Source: Mesorhizobium escarrei (GTDB lineage Bacteria; Pseudomonadota; Alphaproteobacteria; Rhizobiales; Rhizobiaceae). From it: a stretch of DNA of 64,000 nucleotides. The DNA lies in NCBI RefSeq assembly GCF_935825525.1, contig NZ_CAKXZT010000124.1, positions 62,001 through 126,000 on the forward strand, given 5' to 3'. Shown piece by piece: positions 48,594 to 58,180 of this stretch (its first letter is position 1; each line of letters starts with the position of its first letter). The notes below the pieces were generated by a model. The model had not been told where the DNA came from and did no database searches. It saw only the letters and a program-made list of their open reading frames with translations. Made by a program: the position numbers and the translations under genes.

Positions 48594-49555
48594 GCACCGG
48601 CACCACCAAGCTCGACGTCGTGGTGAGCGATGTCGTCCCGGTCAACGAACTGGTGACGCGCTTTCATTTCCGCCGGCGCGACGGGCAGCTTTTGCCGACA
48701 TTTTCCGGCGGCGCCCATGTCGTCGTCGAGATGCGCGACGGCGAGCGGACCAGGCTCAATCCCTATTCGCTGATGGGCTCGCCGCTCGACACGCGCGAAT
48801 ACACCATCTCGGTGCGCCGCGACGATGCCGGCCGCGGTGGCTCGCTGTTCATGCACAGGCATGTCAGGCCCGGCATGGAGATGGTGATCAGCTACCCCGT
48901 CAATCTGTTCTCGCTCGACCTGCGCGCCAGCAAGCATTTGATGCTGGCCGGCGGCATCGGCATCACGCCGTTCATGGCGCAGACCGCGCAGCTGGCGGCC
49001 GATGGCGGCAATTTCGAGCTGCATTACACCTGCCGCACCGCCTCGCTCGGCACCTATGCCGATGTGCTGAGAGAGCGCTACGACCGCCGGGTCAGGCTCT
49101 ATCACGACGATCGCGACGAGCGCATCGAGCTCGACCGGCTGCTGTCGTCGCAGCCGCTCGGCACGCATCTCTACGTCTGCGGCCCGTCGGGCATGATCGG
49201 CTGGGTGTGCGATCGTGCCGCTGCGCTGGGCTGGCCGGCGGAAACCGTGCATTTCGAGCATTTCGCCGCACCGCAGCCCGGCGCGCCGTTCGACGTGATG
49301 CTAGCGGTCAGCGGCAAGACGATCCGCGTCGGCGAGCAGCAGAGCCTGCTCGAAGCCATCGAGGCCGCCGGCGTCGATCCACCCTATCTCTGCCGCGGCG
49401 GCGTCTGCGGCCAGTGCGAAACCAATGTCATCGCGCATGACGGCAAATTCATCCACAACGACCACTGGCTGAGCGAGGAAGAGCACCGATCCTGCAAGAA
49501 GATCATGCCCTGCGTCTCGCGCTTCGAGGGCAGGTCGCTGGTGCTGGAAAGATAG
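48590..49555 (+). CDS. dmmB: Dimethylamine monooxygenase reductase subunit (flavin, 2Fe-2S)
   Basis: A 321-residue class IA oxygenase reductase. It has the flavin motif LNPYSLMG, an NAD-binding GGIGITPFMAQ, a CGPSGMIG, and a C-terminal plant-type ferredoxin cluster CRGGVCGQC with a fourth Cys near MPCVSR. It supplies electrons from NAD(P)H to the haem subunit. GGAGGAG precedes the ATG, which overlaps the dmmA stop. Confidence 0.87.
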   Translation: MSTGTTKLDVVVSDVVPVNELVTRFHFRRRDGQLLPTFSGGAHVVVEMRDGERTRLNPYSLMGSPLDTREYTISVRRDDAGRGGSLFMHRHVRPGMEMVISYPVNLFSLDLRASKHLMLAGGIGITPFMAQTAQLAADGGNFELHYTCRTASLGTYADVLRERYDRRVRLYHDDRDERIELDRLLSSQPLGTHLYVCGPSGMIGWVCDRAAALGWPAETVHFEHFAAPQPGAPFDVMLAVSGKTIRVGEQQSLLEAIEAAGVDPPYLCRGGVCGQCETNVIAHDGKFIHNDHWLSEEEHRSCKKIMPCVSRFEGRSLVLER

Positions 49556-49564
49556 GAGGCGAGC

Positions 49565-50605
49565 TTGGGAATCACCTTTCGCAAGGAGACGTTCCGCGAC
49601 GACTTCACCTTCAAAAACAGCCCGGAGCACATCAGGCGGTTTCCGTTCCCGTTCCACGAAGACAGCTACATGTATGCGGTCAATATCGAGCCGCATGTTC
49701 TGGGGCCGAAGGGCAGCGTGCTCGAAAACCTGATCGACGTCGACGAGCATTATGTCGCCGAGATGCAGGACCGCGCGCTGGTGCTGGCGGAAGACCCGCT
49801 GCGCTGCCAATCGCTGCCGCATATGACGCTAGCCGGCTGGGACCTGCTCGAACTTCTGATGGAGCAGCAGGCGCTGGGCTATCCCGAGCATTTCTCGCTG
49901 ACGCGCGACGGCGACAGATGGCGCTGGATCAATCGGCCGCTCGGCATCGACGACAGCTTCACCTTCGGCGACGTGTCGACGCTGCCCTATGGGCCGATGG
50001 AATACATCACGCGCCAATCACAAGGCGATTTCTGCATCCTCGACCAGCGTGACGGCAATCTGTGGATGGATGCCGGCATGGTCACCACCCAGGCCGACTG
50101 GTCGCTCGATTTCGACATCGGCATGAACTTCTTCGAGTGGCACGCGCCGGTGCCGCTGGCGCACGAGAAGGGCATATTCGTCCGGGCGCTGAAATTCCTC
50201 ACCAACATCCAGCAAGGCAAGCCGGCGCGGCGGCTGAACTGGACGATGACGATCAATCCGCGCCTCGACACCAGCCCGGAAAATTATCACAAATGGGGTC
50301 CGGACCGGACAACGGTGACGCCCGAAAACGTTGGCGACAAGGTCCATCTGCGTGTCGAATTGCAGAGCTTCTGGCGGCTGCCTCGCTCGAACGGCATCGT
50401 CTTCCCGATCCGCTGTTATCTCATCAAGATGGACGAGCTGGTGACCCAGCCGAAATGGGCGCGGCGCCTGCACCGCGTCATCCGCGACCTTCCCGAAGAG
50501 CTCGCCAATTACAAAGGCCTGACACGCTACCGCGCGACGCTGGTCGAATGGCTGTCGAAGCTCGACGACGGCAGCCCGACATCGCCCGGCTTCGGGCCGG
50601 ACTAA
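49565..50605 (+). CDS. dmmC: Dimethylamine monooxygenase haem subunit (DUF3445 oxidative N-demethylase)
   Basis: A 346-residue DUF3445 protein. Members bind haem in a PAS-like domain and oxidatively demethylate dimethylamine to methylamine. The conserved stretch LQSFWRLPRSNGIVFPIRCY lies near residues 270-289. The start codon is TTG (49565): AGGAGG lies six bases upstream, and the next ATG would remove the first 35 conserved residues. It follows the reductase gene by 9 bp. The gene completes the DMA step of the pathway. Confidence 0.87.
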   Translation: MGITFRKETFRDDFTFKNSPEHIRRFPFPFHEDSYMYAVNIEPHVLGPKGSVLENLIDVDEHYVAEMQDRALVLAEDPLRCQSLPHMTLAGWDLLELLMEQQALGYPEHFSLTRDGDRWRWINRPLGIDDSFTFGDVSTLPYGPMEYITRQSQGDFCILDQRDGNLWMDAGMVTTQADWSLDFDIGMNFFEWHAPVPLAHEKGIFVRALKFLTNIQQGKPARRLNWTMTINPRLDTSPENYHKWGPDRTTVTPENVGDKVHLRVELQSFWRLPRSNGIVFPIRCYLIKMDELVTQPKWARRLHRVIRDLPEELANYKGLTRYRATLVEWLSKLDDGSPTSPGFGPD

Positions 50606-50737
50606 GGAGGCTTGCACCGGCGCTTCCGATCACCTGAGAAGATTTTTGACCCCGCACCGATGATTTCCGACCGCCTGCGCTGTCCTTGTCAATGGGCGTG
50701 GCTGGATGGTCCAGCTGCCGGGATAGCAAGGTGGTCC

Positions 50738-51484
50738 ATGAGATTGTTACAAGGTCAGAATGTCGTCGTCGTTGGAGGCAGCCGTGGTGTCGGCCGCTCG
50801 ATCGCAGAAGCCGCTCTCAGCAAGGGAGCGACGGTCCTCGCAGTCGCCCGCAGCGCACAGACCCTGGCGGAATTTGGCCGGGAGACTTCGAGCGTGAAGG
50901 CGTTCGCGGTCGATGCAACTGTGGACACCGCTCCCGATCAGGTCTTCGCCGCGCTGGAACCGGACGTCCTGGTGATATGCGCAGGCGCTCTTGCCCCCTC
51001 CGCGCCCCTGCATGAACAGAATTGGGAGGCGTTCTCCGCAAACTGGGAAACGGACGTCAAGGCGTCGTTTCTGTTTTGCAAGGCCGCGCTTCGGCGTCCG
51101 CTCAAACCGGGCGCCCGGATTGTTCTGATCTCCAGCGGCGCGGCCTTGACCGGGGGGCCACCGAATTCCGGCGGCTATGCCGGCGCAAAACGCATGCAGA
51201 TGTTCCTGGCCGGTCATAGCCAGAAGGAATCGGATCGGCTCGGCCTCGACCTGCGCTTCATGGCGCTTGCGCCTATGCGCATCATGCCAGGGACCGGCGT
51301 GGGCGACGCCGGCATCGAGAGCATTTCGGCCTATATGGGCATCCGGCCCATGGAGTTCATCGCGGGAATCCCCGACATGCAAACGCCGGCCGACGTGGGA
51401 CGTGCGGTGGTCGCACTCGCCACCCAAAAACCGCAAGGGTGTTCCTTCGCGGTGAGCGGGAGCGGGCTTGCGCCGGCGGGCTGA
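50738..51484 (+). CDS. Short-chain dehydrogenase/reductase
   Basis: A 248-residue SDR with VVVVGGSRGVGRSIAEAAL for NAD(P) binding, and the catalytic Ser (ISSGAAL), Tyr and Lys (YAGAK). AAGGTGG lies just before the ATG. It precedes the ECF-sigma gene by 42 bp and probably shares its transcript. Nothing ties it to amine metabolism; the substrate is unknown. Confidence 0.82.
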   Translation: MRLLQGQNVVVVGGSRGVGRSIAEAALSKGATVLAVARSAQTLAEFGRETSSVKAFAVDATVDTAPDQVFAALEPDVLVICAGALAPSAPLHEQNWEAFSANWETDVKASFLFCKAALRRPLKPGARIVLISSGAALTGGPPNSGGYAGAKRMQMFLAGHSQKESDRLGLDLRFMALAPMRIMPGTGVGDAGIESISAYMGIRPMEFIAGIPDMQTPADVGRAVVALATQKPQGCSFAVSGSGLAPAG

Positions 51485-51526
51485 GGCGCGCGTAATGCAA
51501 ACCGGACTCAAAATTGCCGGATCCGC

Positions 51527-52552
51527 ATGACAGACGCCCAGGCATCTCTCAACCCGGTAGGTCAGCCGATCCTCGATCGGCTGGCCTTCGAGCAGTTCAC
51601 GGCGGTCCATCGCCGGGAGCTCAAGCTCCATTGCTATCGCATGATGGGCTCGCTGCACGAGGCGGACGACCTTGTCCAGGACACGCTTCTGCGCGCCTGG
51701 CGTGCAAGATCGGAGTTCGATGGGCGGGGTTCGGTTCGCGGTTGGCTCTACACGATCGCGACCAACACTTGCCTCAACGCGCTCAAGGCCAGGTCGAGGG
51801 CGAATCGCATTCTCCAGCAGCCCGGACGGTCGGCTTCCCACGGGATGGCCACCGGCGGCCCTGCAGCCGAGGTCACCTGGTTGGAGCCTTACCCCGACGC
51901 AGAGCTGCCAAGCCTCGCTGATGGTGAGCCAAGTCCGGAAGCGCGCTACGAGACCCGCGAAGCCGTCCAACTCGCTTTCGTCGCCGCGATCCAGGATCTG
52001 CCGCCCAGGCAGCGCGCCGCTCTACTGCTTTCCGACGTCCTGGGCTGGTCGGCTGTCGAAACGGCGGGATTGCTGGGCGGATCGACGGTTTCGATCAACA
52101 GCGCATTGCAGCGGGCCCGCGGAACCCTTGCGGCGCGATATCCCCAAGGACGTCCCATCCATCGATCGAAGCCCAACCCCGAAGAAGGCCTGCTGCTCGA
52201 ACGTTACATGCAGGCCTGGCAGGCCGCCAATCTCGACAGCCTGATCGAGCTCCTGCGGGAGGACGCCACCTATCGCATGCCGCCTTGGCGGGAATGGTAT
52301 CGAGGACGCGGGGCGATCCGCGGTTTCCTCGAGACCATCTGGGGCAATTTTGCGGGCTTCCGCACCGTGGCCATCGGAGCCAATGCCCAGCCGGCGGTCG
52401 GGGTCTATTCCCGCAGCCACAATGACCCTGCGTGGCGAGCCCATTCGCTGCATGTGATCGAGCCCGCCGAGGGTGGTATCGCCGCTCTGACGATCTATGT
52501 GCCGCCGCTCGGCCCCAGTTTGTTTGCGGCCTTCGGCCTGCCGCCAGCCTAA
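51527..52552 (+). CDS. ECF-type sigma-70 factor with C-terminal SnoaL-like domain
   Basis: A 341-residue sigma factor. Region 2 reads HCYRMMGSLHEADDLVQDTL near residues 34-53 and region 4 has PPRQRAALLLSDVLGWS. The last 125 residues form an NTF2/SnoaL-like domain (LLLERYMQAWQAANLDSLIE onward), as in SigG/ECF41-type factors, where that domain replaces a separate anti-sigma control. No anti-sigma gene is adjacent. It sits with the SDR inside the methylated-amine island. Confidence 0.87.
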   Translation: MTDAQASLNPVGQPILDRLAFEQFTAVHRRELKLHCYRMMGSLHEADDLVQDTLLRAWRARSEFDGRGSVRGWLYTIATNTCLNALKARSRANRILQQPGRSASHGMATGGPAAEVTWLEPYPDAELPSLADGEPSPEARYETREAVQLAFVAAIQDLPPRQRAALLLSDVLGWSAVETAGLLGGSTVSINSALQRARGTLAARYPQGRPIHRSKPNPEEGLLLERYMQAWQAANLDSLIELLREDATYRMPPWREWYRGRGAIRGFLETIWGNFAGFRTVAIGANAQPAVGVYSRSHNDPAWRAHSLHVIEPAEGGIAALTIYVPPLGPSLFAAFGLPPA

Positions 52553-52670
52553 GCAATTCCAGGAAAAGTGCCAACGGTTTAAAGCGCCTAGCGCTTTCCC
52601 TAGGGAATTGCGCATAAACAAAGAGATAGGGCGGTTCGGCGTTTCCGTGAAACGATGAACCGCTCTAGTC
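52551..52670. repeat. Mesorhizobial composite intergenic repeat
   Basis: The element starts with AAGCAATTCC, whose partner GGAATTGC lies near 52605. It ends with a hairpin of GCGGTTCGGCGTTTC (52631-52645) and GAAACGATGAACCGC (52649-52663), 15-bp arms with two mismatches. This repeat is familiar from mesorhizobial intergenic spaces. Confidence 0.6.
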
Positions 52671-52747
52671 CGGACCTGTAACATTCCATCCGGCCGCTTC
52701 GCGGCCACGGGGCTCAATGAGGGGACTTCGCTTCCCTCCGAACCCGC

Positions 52748-53458
52748 TCATCCCGCGCTGCTCTGCCGATAGCAGATGATCGAGAGATAGCGCATCGGCA
52801 GGACTGTAAGCACCTCCGGCCCGTGCGGCGCATCGGCGTCGAAGAACAGGCTGTCGCCGGGCTTCATCGGATAGAGATTGCTGCCGTGCCGGTAAACGAC
52901 CTCGCCTTCGAGCATGTAGAGGAACTCCATGCCTTCGTGCTGGAAGGTCGGAAACACATCGGAATCCTCGGTCAGCGTGATCAGATAGGGTTCGACGACG
53001 ACGCCGCTGGTGTTGGAGCCGATATGGCCGAGCAGATTGTACTGGTGGCCGGCGCGCGTGCCGCGCCGCTCGACGTCGAGTCCTTCGCCGGCCTTGACGA
53101 AGACGGCGCTGCGCTCTTCCTCGAAGCGGCGGAAGAAGGCGGTGACCGGAACGCCGAGCGCCCGCGACAGCGCCTGCAAGGTGGTCAGCGACGGCGAGGT
53201 AATGCCGTTTTCGATCTTCGACAGCATGCCAAGCGAAATGTCGGTGGCAGCGGCAAGATCGGCAACAGTGATGCCGAGTTTCTTGCGAAACGCCCGCACC
53301 TCGCGGCCGATCGCGACCTCCAGGACCTTTTCGCGGGTGTCGCGAACGGCGTGCGGATCCTGGGTCAGCGGCGTCCGGATCGTTGCCACGCTTTTCGGCG
53401 ATGGCTTGGCCTTGGCAGGGGCTGCCCCATTCCTGAAACTGGAAGCTTTCTTCGCCAT
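52748..53458 (-). CDS. XRE-family regulator with C-terminal cupin domain
   Basis: A 236-residue protein. A basic N-terminal tail precedes a helix-turn-helix (about 65-115, with VADLAAATDISLGMLSKIEN), and a cupin ends the protein (FQHEGMEFLYMLEGEVVYRH, then LYPMKPGDSLFFDADAPHGP). It is divergent from tmm across a 256-bp spacer. It is the only regulator inside the tmm-tmo-dmm area and so the best candidate for controlling TMA/TMAO genes (inference). Confidence 0.87.
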   Translation of the reverse strand: MAKKASSFRNGAAPAKAKPSPKSVATIRTPLTQDPHAVRDTREKVLEVAIGREVRAFRKKLGITVADLAAATDISLGMLSKIENGITSPSLTTLQALSRALGVPVTAFFRRFEEERSAVFVKAGEGLDVERRGTRAGHQYNLLGHIGSNTSGVVVEPYLITLTEDSDVFPTFQHEGMEFLYMLEGEVVYRHGSNLYPMKPGDSLFFDADAPHGPEVLTVLPMRYLSIICYRQSSAG

Positions 53459-53483
53459 GTCGCCACCCCGGGGTCTGCGAATC

Positions 53484-53690
53484 TATTTCACTCACGGTGA
53501 ACATATTCGCTGCGGGTACATGAGCGCAACTGCCACAGCAAGCCACTTTGACGACCCGCGCGTTCTCCGGATTTTCCGCCATCGGCGGTTTTGCCGAAAA
53601 TCCGATTGGTGAGCCGAGGTTTCGGCAGAAGGCCTGTTGACAGCATTGAAGGGGCAATTACTGTCCTGTCAGTGAAATTTGTTTCGTTAG
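53484..53690. promoter_or_regulatory. XRE/tmm divergent promoter region with candidate sites
   Basis: TTCAC/GTGAA arms at 53488-53502 (5-nt centre) lie near the regulator start. GAAA/TTTC arms at 53674-53685 lie near tmm. Read on opposite strands, both contain ATTTCACT. Candidate autoregulatory and target sites; weak because the motifs are short. Confidence 0.35.
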
Positions 53691-53714
53691 GGAAATGAGA
53701 CCGGGAGGCTCGCA

Positions 53715-55073
53715 ATGAAAAGTCGTGTTGCCGTCATCGGAGCCGGACCGTCCGGCATGGCCCAGCTTCGAGCCTTCAAGTCGGCAGCCGACAAGGGCGC
53801 GGAGATTCCGGAAATCGTCTGCTTCGAAAAGCAGTCCGACTGGGGCGGCCTGTGGAACTACACCTGGCGCACCGGCCTCGATGAGCATGGCGACCCGGTT
53901 CACGGCTCGATGTACCGCTACCTCTGGTCAAACGGGCCGAAGGAATGCCTCGAATTCGCCGACTACACGTTCGAGGAGCACTTTGGTCGCCCGATCGGCT
54001 CCTATCCGCCGCGCGCCGTGCTGTGGGACTACATCAAGGGCCGCGTCGAAAAATCCGATGTGCGCAAATGGGTGCGCTTCAACAGCCCGGTGCGCATGGT
54101 GACCTTCTCCGACGCGACGAAAAAATTCACCGTCACCGCGCATGACCGCAGCAACGACGTCACCTATTCGGAAGAGTTCGACAACGTCGTCGTCGCCTCG
54201 GGGCATTTCTCCGTGCCCAACGTCCCCTATTTCGAGGGTTTTTCGACCTTCAACGGCCGCATCTTGCACAGTCACGATTTCCGCGACGCCATGGAATTCA
54301 AGGACAAGGACATCCTGATCATCGGCCGCTCCTATTCGGCCGAGGATATCGGCTCGCAATGCTACAAGTACGGCGCCAAATCGATCACCTCCAGCTACCG
54401 CTCGAAGCCGATGGGTTTCAAATGGCCTGACAACTGGCAGGAAGTGCCGCTGCTGCAGAAGGTCGTCGGCAAGACAGCGCATTTCAAGGACGGCAGCACC
54501 AGGGATGTCGACGCCATCATCCTGTGCACCGGCTACCTCCACTCGTTCCCGTTCCTCACCGAGGATCTGAAGCTCAAGACCGCCAACCGGATGTGGCCGG
54601 ACGGGCTCTATGAGGGCGTCGTCTGGGAGAAGAACCCGCAGCTGTCCTACATCGGCATGCAGGACCAGTTCTACACCTTCAACATGTTCGACGCGCAGGC
54701 CTGGTTCGCCCGTGACGTCATCATGGGCCGCCTAAAACTGCCCTCGGCCGAGGCGATGGCCGAACACGGGGCGAAATGGCGGGCGCGTGAGGAAACGCTG
54801 GAGGACGCCGAGCAGATGATCTGGTTCCAGGGCGACTACACCAGGGAGTTGATGGAGCAGACCGACTATCCGGGCTTCGATGTCGAGGCTGTCAATCAGA
54901 CCTTCATGGAGTGGGAACACCACAAGGTGGCGAACATCATGACGTTCCGCGACAATGCCTATCGCTCGCTGATGACCGGCACGATGGCGCCGCTGCACCA
55001 CACGCCCTGGCTGCAGGCGATGGACGATTCGATGGAATCTTATCTCGAGGTGAAAGGCGTCGCGGCAGAGTAG
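53715..55073 (+). CDS. tmm: Trimethylamine monooxygenase
   Basis: A 452-residue flavin-containing monooxygenase that oxidises TMA to TMAO with NADPH. It has FAD motif [10 protein letters not shown], the FMO-type [13 protein letters not shown], and an NADPH site [12 protein letters not shown]. Bacterial Tmm differs from general FMOs in this HSHDFR and YSAED pattern and in length. The C-terminus ([13 protein letters not shown]) is intact. Located divergently from the XRE-cupin regulator and close to the TMAO importer. Confidence 0.9.
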   Translation: MKSRVAVIGAGPSGMAQLRAFKSAADKGAEIPEIVCFEKQSDWGGLWNYTWRTGLDEHGDPVHGSMYRYLWSNGPKECLEFADYTFEEHFGRPIGSYPPRAVLWDYIKGRVEKSDVRKWVRFNSPVRMVTFSDATKKFTVTAHDRSNDVTYSEEFDNVVVASGHFSVPNVPYFEGFSTFNGRILHSHDFRDAMEFKDKDILIIGRSYSAEDIGSQCYKYGAKSITSSYRSKPMGFKWPDNWQEVPLLQKVVGKTAHFKDGSTRDVDAIILCTGYLHSFPFLTEDLKLKTANRMWPDGLYEGVVWEKNPQLSYIGMQDQFYTFNMFDAQAWFARDVIMGRLKLPSAEAMAEHGAKWRAREETLEDAEQMIWFQGDYTRELMEQTDYPGFDVEAVNQTFMEWEHHKVANIMTFRDNAYRSLMTGTMAPLHHTPWLQAMDDSMESYLEVKGVAAE

Positions 55074-55108
55074 CGGCTTCCTCGCCGCGCACTTTTGCGC
55101 GACATGCA

Positions 55109-56134
55109 TCAGTTGCTGCGAGCCTCGCGCACGTCTTTCGTCGCTTCAATGATCCGTCCGAGCAGGGCATGGAGATCGTCGCGGTGGCCGCTGCGGCCGG
55201 CGGGGCCGTCTTCATCTGAAGTCATGACCACGGTCAATGCTCGCCCCGGCACAACATAGACCATCTGCCCGCCATAGCCCCATCCGTAGAACACCGCTTC
55301 GCCCGCGATCTGACGGATGAACCAACCATAGCCATAACCGTCACCGGTGAAACGCGAGGCGGTGCGTGGCTGCAAGGAGAGCTTGATCCAGTCGGCCGGC
55401 ACGAGCTGCCGTCCGCCACGGCTCACTCCGCCGCTGCGGTAGAGCTCGCCAAAGGCAAGCAGCGAGCGCGGGCTCATGGCCATCTGGTTGCCGCCGAGAT
55501 AGATGCCCTGTGGGTCGCGGTCCCAAGCGGTGATGGAAAAGCCCTGCTGCGGCCCCAGCCATTCGCGCGCCAGTTCCAGGGTCGAGCGGCCGGTCCGCCG
55601 CGTCAGGATCGCCGAAAGGAGATGCGTCGAGCCGGTGGAATAGAGCATGGTGCCGCCCGGTTCGTCGTCGAAGGGCATGGCGAGCGCTGCCCGCACCCAG
55701 TTGCCGCTTGCCACCCAGCGCCCGTAGTTTGGGCCGGAGGTCCGACCCAGCCCCGCCTGCATGGAAAGCAGATGACCGATCGTAACCTGCTGGAGCCGCG
55801 GATCGGCGTCGGCGGGCAGGTCGGCATGAAGAAGCGGAGCGATCTTCTGGTCAGTGCCTTGCAGCACGCCCTTGTCGATGGCGATGCCGACAAGCGCCGA
55901 GATGATCGACTTGGAGGCCGATTTTATGTTGGCAGGACGTGCCGGGGAGTGGCCGCGATAGCCACGCTCCGCCACCACCGCGCCGTCATGCGCGATGGCA
56001 ACCGTGCGCAGCGGCGTCAGGCGCTCGGCCTCGTCAAGGAGCTTTCCAAGCCGCTGCTCCAGGCCATCCGCAGCGTGAGCAGCGACGGAAAGGATCAGGA
56101 GAAAGGCTAGAATCACGGTGGGTCGCTTCAGCAT
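55109..56134 (-). CDS. Exported serine hydrolase (beta-lactamase/esterase family)
   Basis: A 341-residue S12-type protein with a signal peptide (TVILAFLLILSVAAHA). The nucleophile motif is SASKS, and a Tyr motif appears as YSTGS. The usual HxG/KTG motif is replaced by a WGYGG stretch. Closest in pattern to 6-aminohexanoate-dimer hydrolase-like esterases. No link to amine metabolism is seen; it is convergent with tmm. Confidence 0.8.
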   Translation of the reverse strand: MLKRPTVILAFLLILSVAAHAADGLEQRLGKLLDEAERLTPLRTVAIAHDGAVVAERGYRGHSPARPANIKSASKSIISALVGIAIDKGVLQGTDQKIAPLLHADLPADADPRLQQVTIGHLLSMQAGLGRTSGPNYGRWVASGNWVRAALAMPFDDEPGGTMLYSTGSTHLLSAILTRRTGRSTLELAREWLGPQQGFSITAWDRDPQGIYLGGNQMAMSPRSLLAFGELYRSGGVSRGGRQLVPADWIKLSLQPRTASRFTGDGYGYGWFIRQIAGEAVFYGWGYGGQMVYVVPGRALTVVMTSDEDGPAGRSGHRDDLHALLGRIIEATKDVREARSN

Positions 56135-56197
56135 GAAGCCAGCTTGGGATGCATTTTGGGCAAGACGAAGGTGGGGGCGCGATCCTCTATTTTCCGG

Positions 56198-58180
56198 CTA
56201 TCCCAGCCTTGCGCGTGCCTTGGCCGTCCAGGCGTTGAACAGCCGGTCGGCGACGATGCCGATGAAGGCGATGGCCAGCCCGGCGACGATGCCGCGGCCT
56301 GAATCGGCCTTGGACAGCGCGATGAACACCTCCTGGCCGAGATCGCGGGTGCCGACCATGGCGCAGATGATGATCATCGCCAGCGCCATCAGGATCGTCT
56401 GGTTGATGCCGAGCATGATCTCGGGAAGCGCCAGCGGCAGCTGGACGCGCAGGAACGTCTGGCGCCTGGTGCAGCCCGATACCTTTGCCGCCTCGATCAG
56501 CGCCGGCGGCACCTGGCGGAGGCCGTGATTGGTGTAGCGGATGGCCGGCACCACGGCGAAGGCGACCGTCGCGATCATCGCCGTCACGTCGCCGACTCTG
56601 AATAGCATCACCACCGGAATGATGAAGCAGAACGACGGCAGCACCTGCAGCGTGTCGATGACCGGGGTGACGATCTTCTCGACACGGTCGCTGCGCGACG
56701 CCATCAGCCCGATCGGGATGCCGATCAGGCTAGCGATGAAAGCCGAGATGCCGCAGAGATAGACCGTCGCCATGGTCTTTTCCCAGAGGCCGGTCACCGC
56801 GCAGAAGACGGTCAGCGCCGCGGCCAGGGCGGCGAGGCGCAGGCCGCCGAGCTGGTAGCCGGCAAGGCCGAGCAGGAACACCGCGCCCAGCCATGGAAAA
56901 CCCTCGCAGAAGGCGCGCACCGGGTTCAGCACATTGAGGATCAGCGCCACGCGGAACGCTTCGATCGTGTCGAAGAAGTTGATCGTGATCCAGCTCACTG
57001 CCGTCTTCCACAGGGGTGCGGTGGTGAAGATGATCGCCTTCGGCACCGCAGCGAACGCCGGCACGAACAGGCCAAGCAACGTCGTGACTGCAAGGATGGC
57101 GACGGCCAGCGTCAGATTGGGGTAGCGCCGCCAGAAGCTGGGGCTGACCTCCTGATAGACATGGCCCTTCGCGTGATTGCGCGCGATCGCCTGGCTCAGC
57201 CGGTCGAGCGCGATTGCCAGCGCCACGATGGCAAGGCCGGCTTCCATCGCCTCACCGACCTTCAGCGCCCTGAGCGCCAAAAGCACGTCGTAGCCGAGGC
57301 CGCCGGCGCCGATCATCGAAGCAATGATCACCATATTGAGCGCCAGCATGATGACTTGGTTGACGCCGACCATCAGCGCTGGACGCGCCGAAGGCAGAAG
57401 CACGCGCCACAGTTTCTGGCGTGCCGTGCAGCCGGCCATCTCGCTGAAATCGTCGATTTCGGACGGCACCCGCGACAGCCCCAGCATCGTCGCGCGCACC
57501 ATCGGCGGTGTCGCGAAAATGGCCGTCGCGATCATCGCCGAAACCGGACTGTTGCCGAACAAAAGAAGCATCGGGATCAGATAGGCGAAGGTCGGGATGG
57601 TCTGCATCAGGTCGAGGGCAGGGGAGATCAGCAGCCTTTCAGCCCATGGCTTGCGCCAGGCCCAGATGCCGACGAACAATCCGGTGACGATGCAGAACGG
57701 CACGGCGATGGAGATCAGCCCGAGCGTCAGCATGGCGCTGGTCCACTGGCCGAACAGCGCGATGTAGAGGAAACAGCCGCCGACCAGCGCGCCGAGCTTC
57801 CAGCCACCGGCGGCGCGTCCGGCCAGGAAGGCAGCGATGCAGACCCCAACCCAGGACAGGCGCGGCAGGACGAGCATGTCGGCGCCATGGCCGATCTTGA
57901 AATTCTTGGCGAGCAGACCGAGCGCAAAGTCGAGCGGCACGCCGAGTACAGCGGTGATCGAGCGCGTCAGCCAGGAAAAATTCGACTTTATCAGGTTCAT
58001 CAGCGCGCTGACCCAGTCGGCGACCGGAACGATTGCGCTGGCCGGGTAGTTGACCGCCCAGGGCAGCCTGTCCTGCAGCAGGAACACGGCAAGCACGGCT
58101 GCAAGGGCGCAGGCCCAGACCACCAGCCAGAGCTGAACCGGCCGCGATCTCGCCTCGCTGGCGCTGGCCGTTACCGTCAT
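56198..58180 (-). CDS. tmoV: TMAO ABC transporter permease (tandem)
   Basis: A 660-residue fused permease with two BPD_transp-like halves (about 1-340 and 350-660), each with an EAA-type region. The first reads KVSGCTRRQTFLRV-like MAGCTARQKLWRVLLPSARP, the second KVSGCTRRQTFLRVQLPLAL. Single-chain tandem permeases belong to the glycine-betaine/TMAO class of importers. Its start overlaps the tmoW stop by 4 nt. Assignment to TMAO rests on linkage with tmm, tdm and the binding protein. Confidence 0.83.
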   Translation of the reverse strand: MTVTASASEARSRPVQLWLVVWACALAAVLAVFLLQDRLPWAVNYPASAIVPVADWVSALMNLIKSNFSWLTRSITAVLGVPLDFALGLLAKNFKIGHGADMLVLPRLSWVGVCIAAFLAGRAAGGWKLGALVGGCFLYIALFGQWTSAMLTLGLISIAVPFCIVTGLFVGIWAWRKPWAERLLISPALDLMQTIPTFAYLIPMLLLFGNSPVSAMIATAIFATPPMVRATMLGLSRVPSEIDDFSEMAGCTARQKLWRVLLPSARPALMVGVNQVIMLALNMVIIASMIGAGGLGYDVLLALRALKVGEAMEAGLAIVALAIALDRLSQAIARNHAKGHVYQEVSPSFWRRYPNLTLAVAILAVTTLLGLFVPAFAAVPKAIIFTTAPLWKTAVSWITINFFDTIEAFRVALILNVLNPVRAFCEGFPWLGAVFLLGLAGYQLGGLRLAALAAALTVFCAVTGLWEKTMATVYLCGISAFIASLIGIPIGLMASRSDRVEKIVTPVIDTLQVLPSFCFIIPVVMLFRVGDVTAMIATVAFAVVPAIRYTNHGLRQVPPALIEAAKVSGCTRRQTFLRVQLPLALPEIMLGINQTILMALAMIIICAMVGTRDLGQEVFIALSKADSGRGIVAGLAIAFIGIVADRLFNAWTAKARARLG

